In this document: one piece after another, positions 19,982 through 20,667 of the stretch
Position numbering within the stretch: position 1 is the stretch's first letter
Layout of the letters: each line of letters begins with the position of its first letter
Virus record (IMG/VR): IMGVR_UViG_3300033144_006271
Span: 1 to 20,667 of that record
DNA from: a virus
DNA: 20,667 nt
Direction: 5' to 3' (one strand)
Position numbers and translations under genes: made by a program
The notes under the pieces: generated by a model
What the model saw: only the letters and a program-made list of their open reading frames with translations
Told to the model about the DNA's origin: nothing
Databases searched by the model: none

Positions 19982-20082
19982 CAAAAATGAATTGCATCGC
20001 AATTATTAGACGAGTGAGTATGTATTTGGTCATGTAGCTTTTGGGCTAAAAATATGTTTTGGACTTTTTTAAGGCGGAGAAG

Positions 20083-20667
20083 ATGGATATGGAAAAGCTG
20101 TGGACAAAAGATTTTGTCACGGTGTCCATGATTAATTTCTTAGTGTTTTTAGTACATTTTTTATTGATGGTTATTATCGCTTTTTATGCCATCGATAAAT
20201 TTCATGCTACTACGAGCGTAGCAGGACTTGTTGCGAGTATCTTTATTATTGGAGTTTTAATCGGTCGATTCACGACCGGTTATTTTATTGAAGATATCGG
20301 AAGCAAGAGAGTTTTAATTGTTGGCACAATATTTTTTATTACCACCGTAGTATTATATTTTGCGGCAATCACTTTGCCGCTATTGATCATCATAAGACTT
20401 TTGCATGGGATGGCTCATGGGGTAGCCAGCACAGCCACGGGAACAATAGTCGCCAAGATTGTTCCTGCCAGGAAACGCGGCGAAGGCATCGGCTACTATG
20501 GCATGAGTATCATATTGGCATTGGCCTTAGGTCCTTTTATGGGAATCCTTTTACTTCAGCATGTCGATTTCAAGATGATTTTTCTTGTGAACTCGATATT
20601 AGCTGTTATCGGTTTTTTTATATCTTTTGTTGTTCATGAGCCGGCCCGTAATTTGCCCGAACAGAAT
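20083..20667 (+). CDS. MFS transporter, N-terminal part (runs off the window)
   Basis: 195 codons are visible with no stop. The protein is strongly hydrophobic with about six membrane segments, the first at residues 15-35 (INFLVFLVHFLLMVIIAFYA). The loop between segments 2 and 3 (GRFTTGYFIEDIGSKRVLIV) is the major facilitator motif A region (G-x3-D-x2-G-x-[KR]). IRLLHGMAHGVASTATGTIV followed by PARKRGEGIGYYG is typical of multidrug or sugar efflux MFS proteins. The substrate cannot be told. ATG at 20083 and ATG at 20089 are both possible; GGAG at 20076-20079 is better spaced for the second. The codon use is very AT-rich (about 30% GC in one counted line), unlike all phage genes upstream, so it is probably chromosomal flank. 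Confidence 0.85.
   Translation, partial: MDMEKLWTKDFVTVSMINFLVFLVHFLLMVIIAFYAIDKFHATTSVAGLVASIFIIGVLIGRFTTGYFIEDIGSKRVLIVGTIFFITTVVLYFAAITLPLLIIIRLLHGMAHGVASTATGTIVAKIVPARKRGEGIGYYGMSIILALALGPFMGILLLQHVDFKMIFLVNSILAVIGFFISFVVHEPARNLPEQN

Larger units (their letters stand above)
19570..20082. other. AT-rich non-coding junction between phage operon and MFS gene
   Basis: No convincing gene on either strand in these 513 bases. It holds a weak inverted repeat CGAATC/GATTCG (19608-19629), a good intrinsic terminator (19717-19749), three copies of TAGTCATTTTT (19759, 19770, 19955), two TATAAT hexamers placed 15-16 bases after TAGTCA, and a possible prophage right end near 19967. The interval 19800-19950 shows nothing I can name. 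Confidence 0.6.

Overview
The window holds most of the late (structural) operon of a transposable, Mu-like phage or prophage, followed by one gene of a different character at the right edge. Every phage gene is on the + strand and most overlap or abut their neighbours (ATGA, TGATG, TAATG, GTGA junctions). The head genes are those of the Mu/B3/D3112 group: small and large terminase (gp27/gp28-like), DUF935 portal (gp29), MuF (gp30), protease I with a nested scaffold Z, gpT major capsid, gp35, gp36, gpG and gp37. The tail is not Mu's contractile tail. A single long tail-tube-like protein replaces the sheath/tube pair, followed by a tail chaperone with a hidden -1-frame extension, a 900-residue tape measure, one distal tail protein, a fibre and a LamG-like protein. 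This points to a siphovirus-type transposable phage.

Layout. 1-1321: end of an unidentified gene, a TraR/DksA-type zinc finger protein, a one-TM coiled-coil protein, a small coiled-coil protein and the small terminase. 1325-6184: large terminase, portal, MuF, protease/scaffold. 6183-6243: tandem heptamer repeat. 6296-8433: a decoration-like protein carrying a Sec signal peptide, then the major capsid protein. 8513-11655: head-tail joining and completion genes and the tail tube. 11656-11735: a second, shorter heptamer tract and a perfect hairpin. 11736-15144: tail chaperone (with -1 extension) and tape measure. 15141-18669: distal tail and fibre module. 18670-18810: a leader with five possible hairpins, the last covering the ribosome binding site of the next gene. 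18811-19569: a Dam-type adenine methylase interrupted by an in-frame TAA. 19570-20082: AT-rich non-coding DNA with a good intrinsic terminator, repeated TAGTCATTTTT motifs and a candidate prophage right end. 20083-20667: start of an AT-rich MFS transporter gene that runs off the window and is probably host.

Organism. The phage genes are GC-rich (about 55-60% in lines counted by hand). The MFS gene is far more AT-rich (about 30% GC in one counted line), so phage and host composition seem to differ, or the flank is itself atypical. The dispersed GGATTAGG-type repeats and the GGGGACAGATT hairpin recall sequences I associate with Desulfobacterota (deltaproteobacterial) genomes. That is weak evidence and I would not assign a genus.

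The most interesting items are the hairpin-rich leader in front of dam, the nonsense codon in dam, the signal peptide on a phage head decoration protein, the twin inserted domains in the distal tail protein, the start-codon-less -1-frame extension of the tail chaperone, the AT-rich mosaic patch inside the tape measure, and the repeated motif that may mark the transposase-cut right end.
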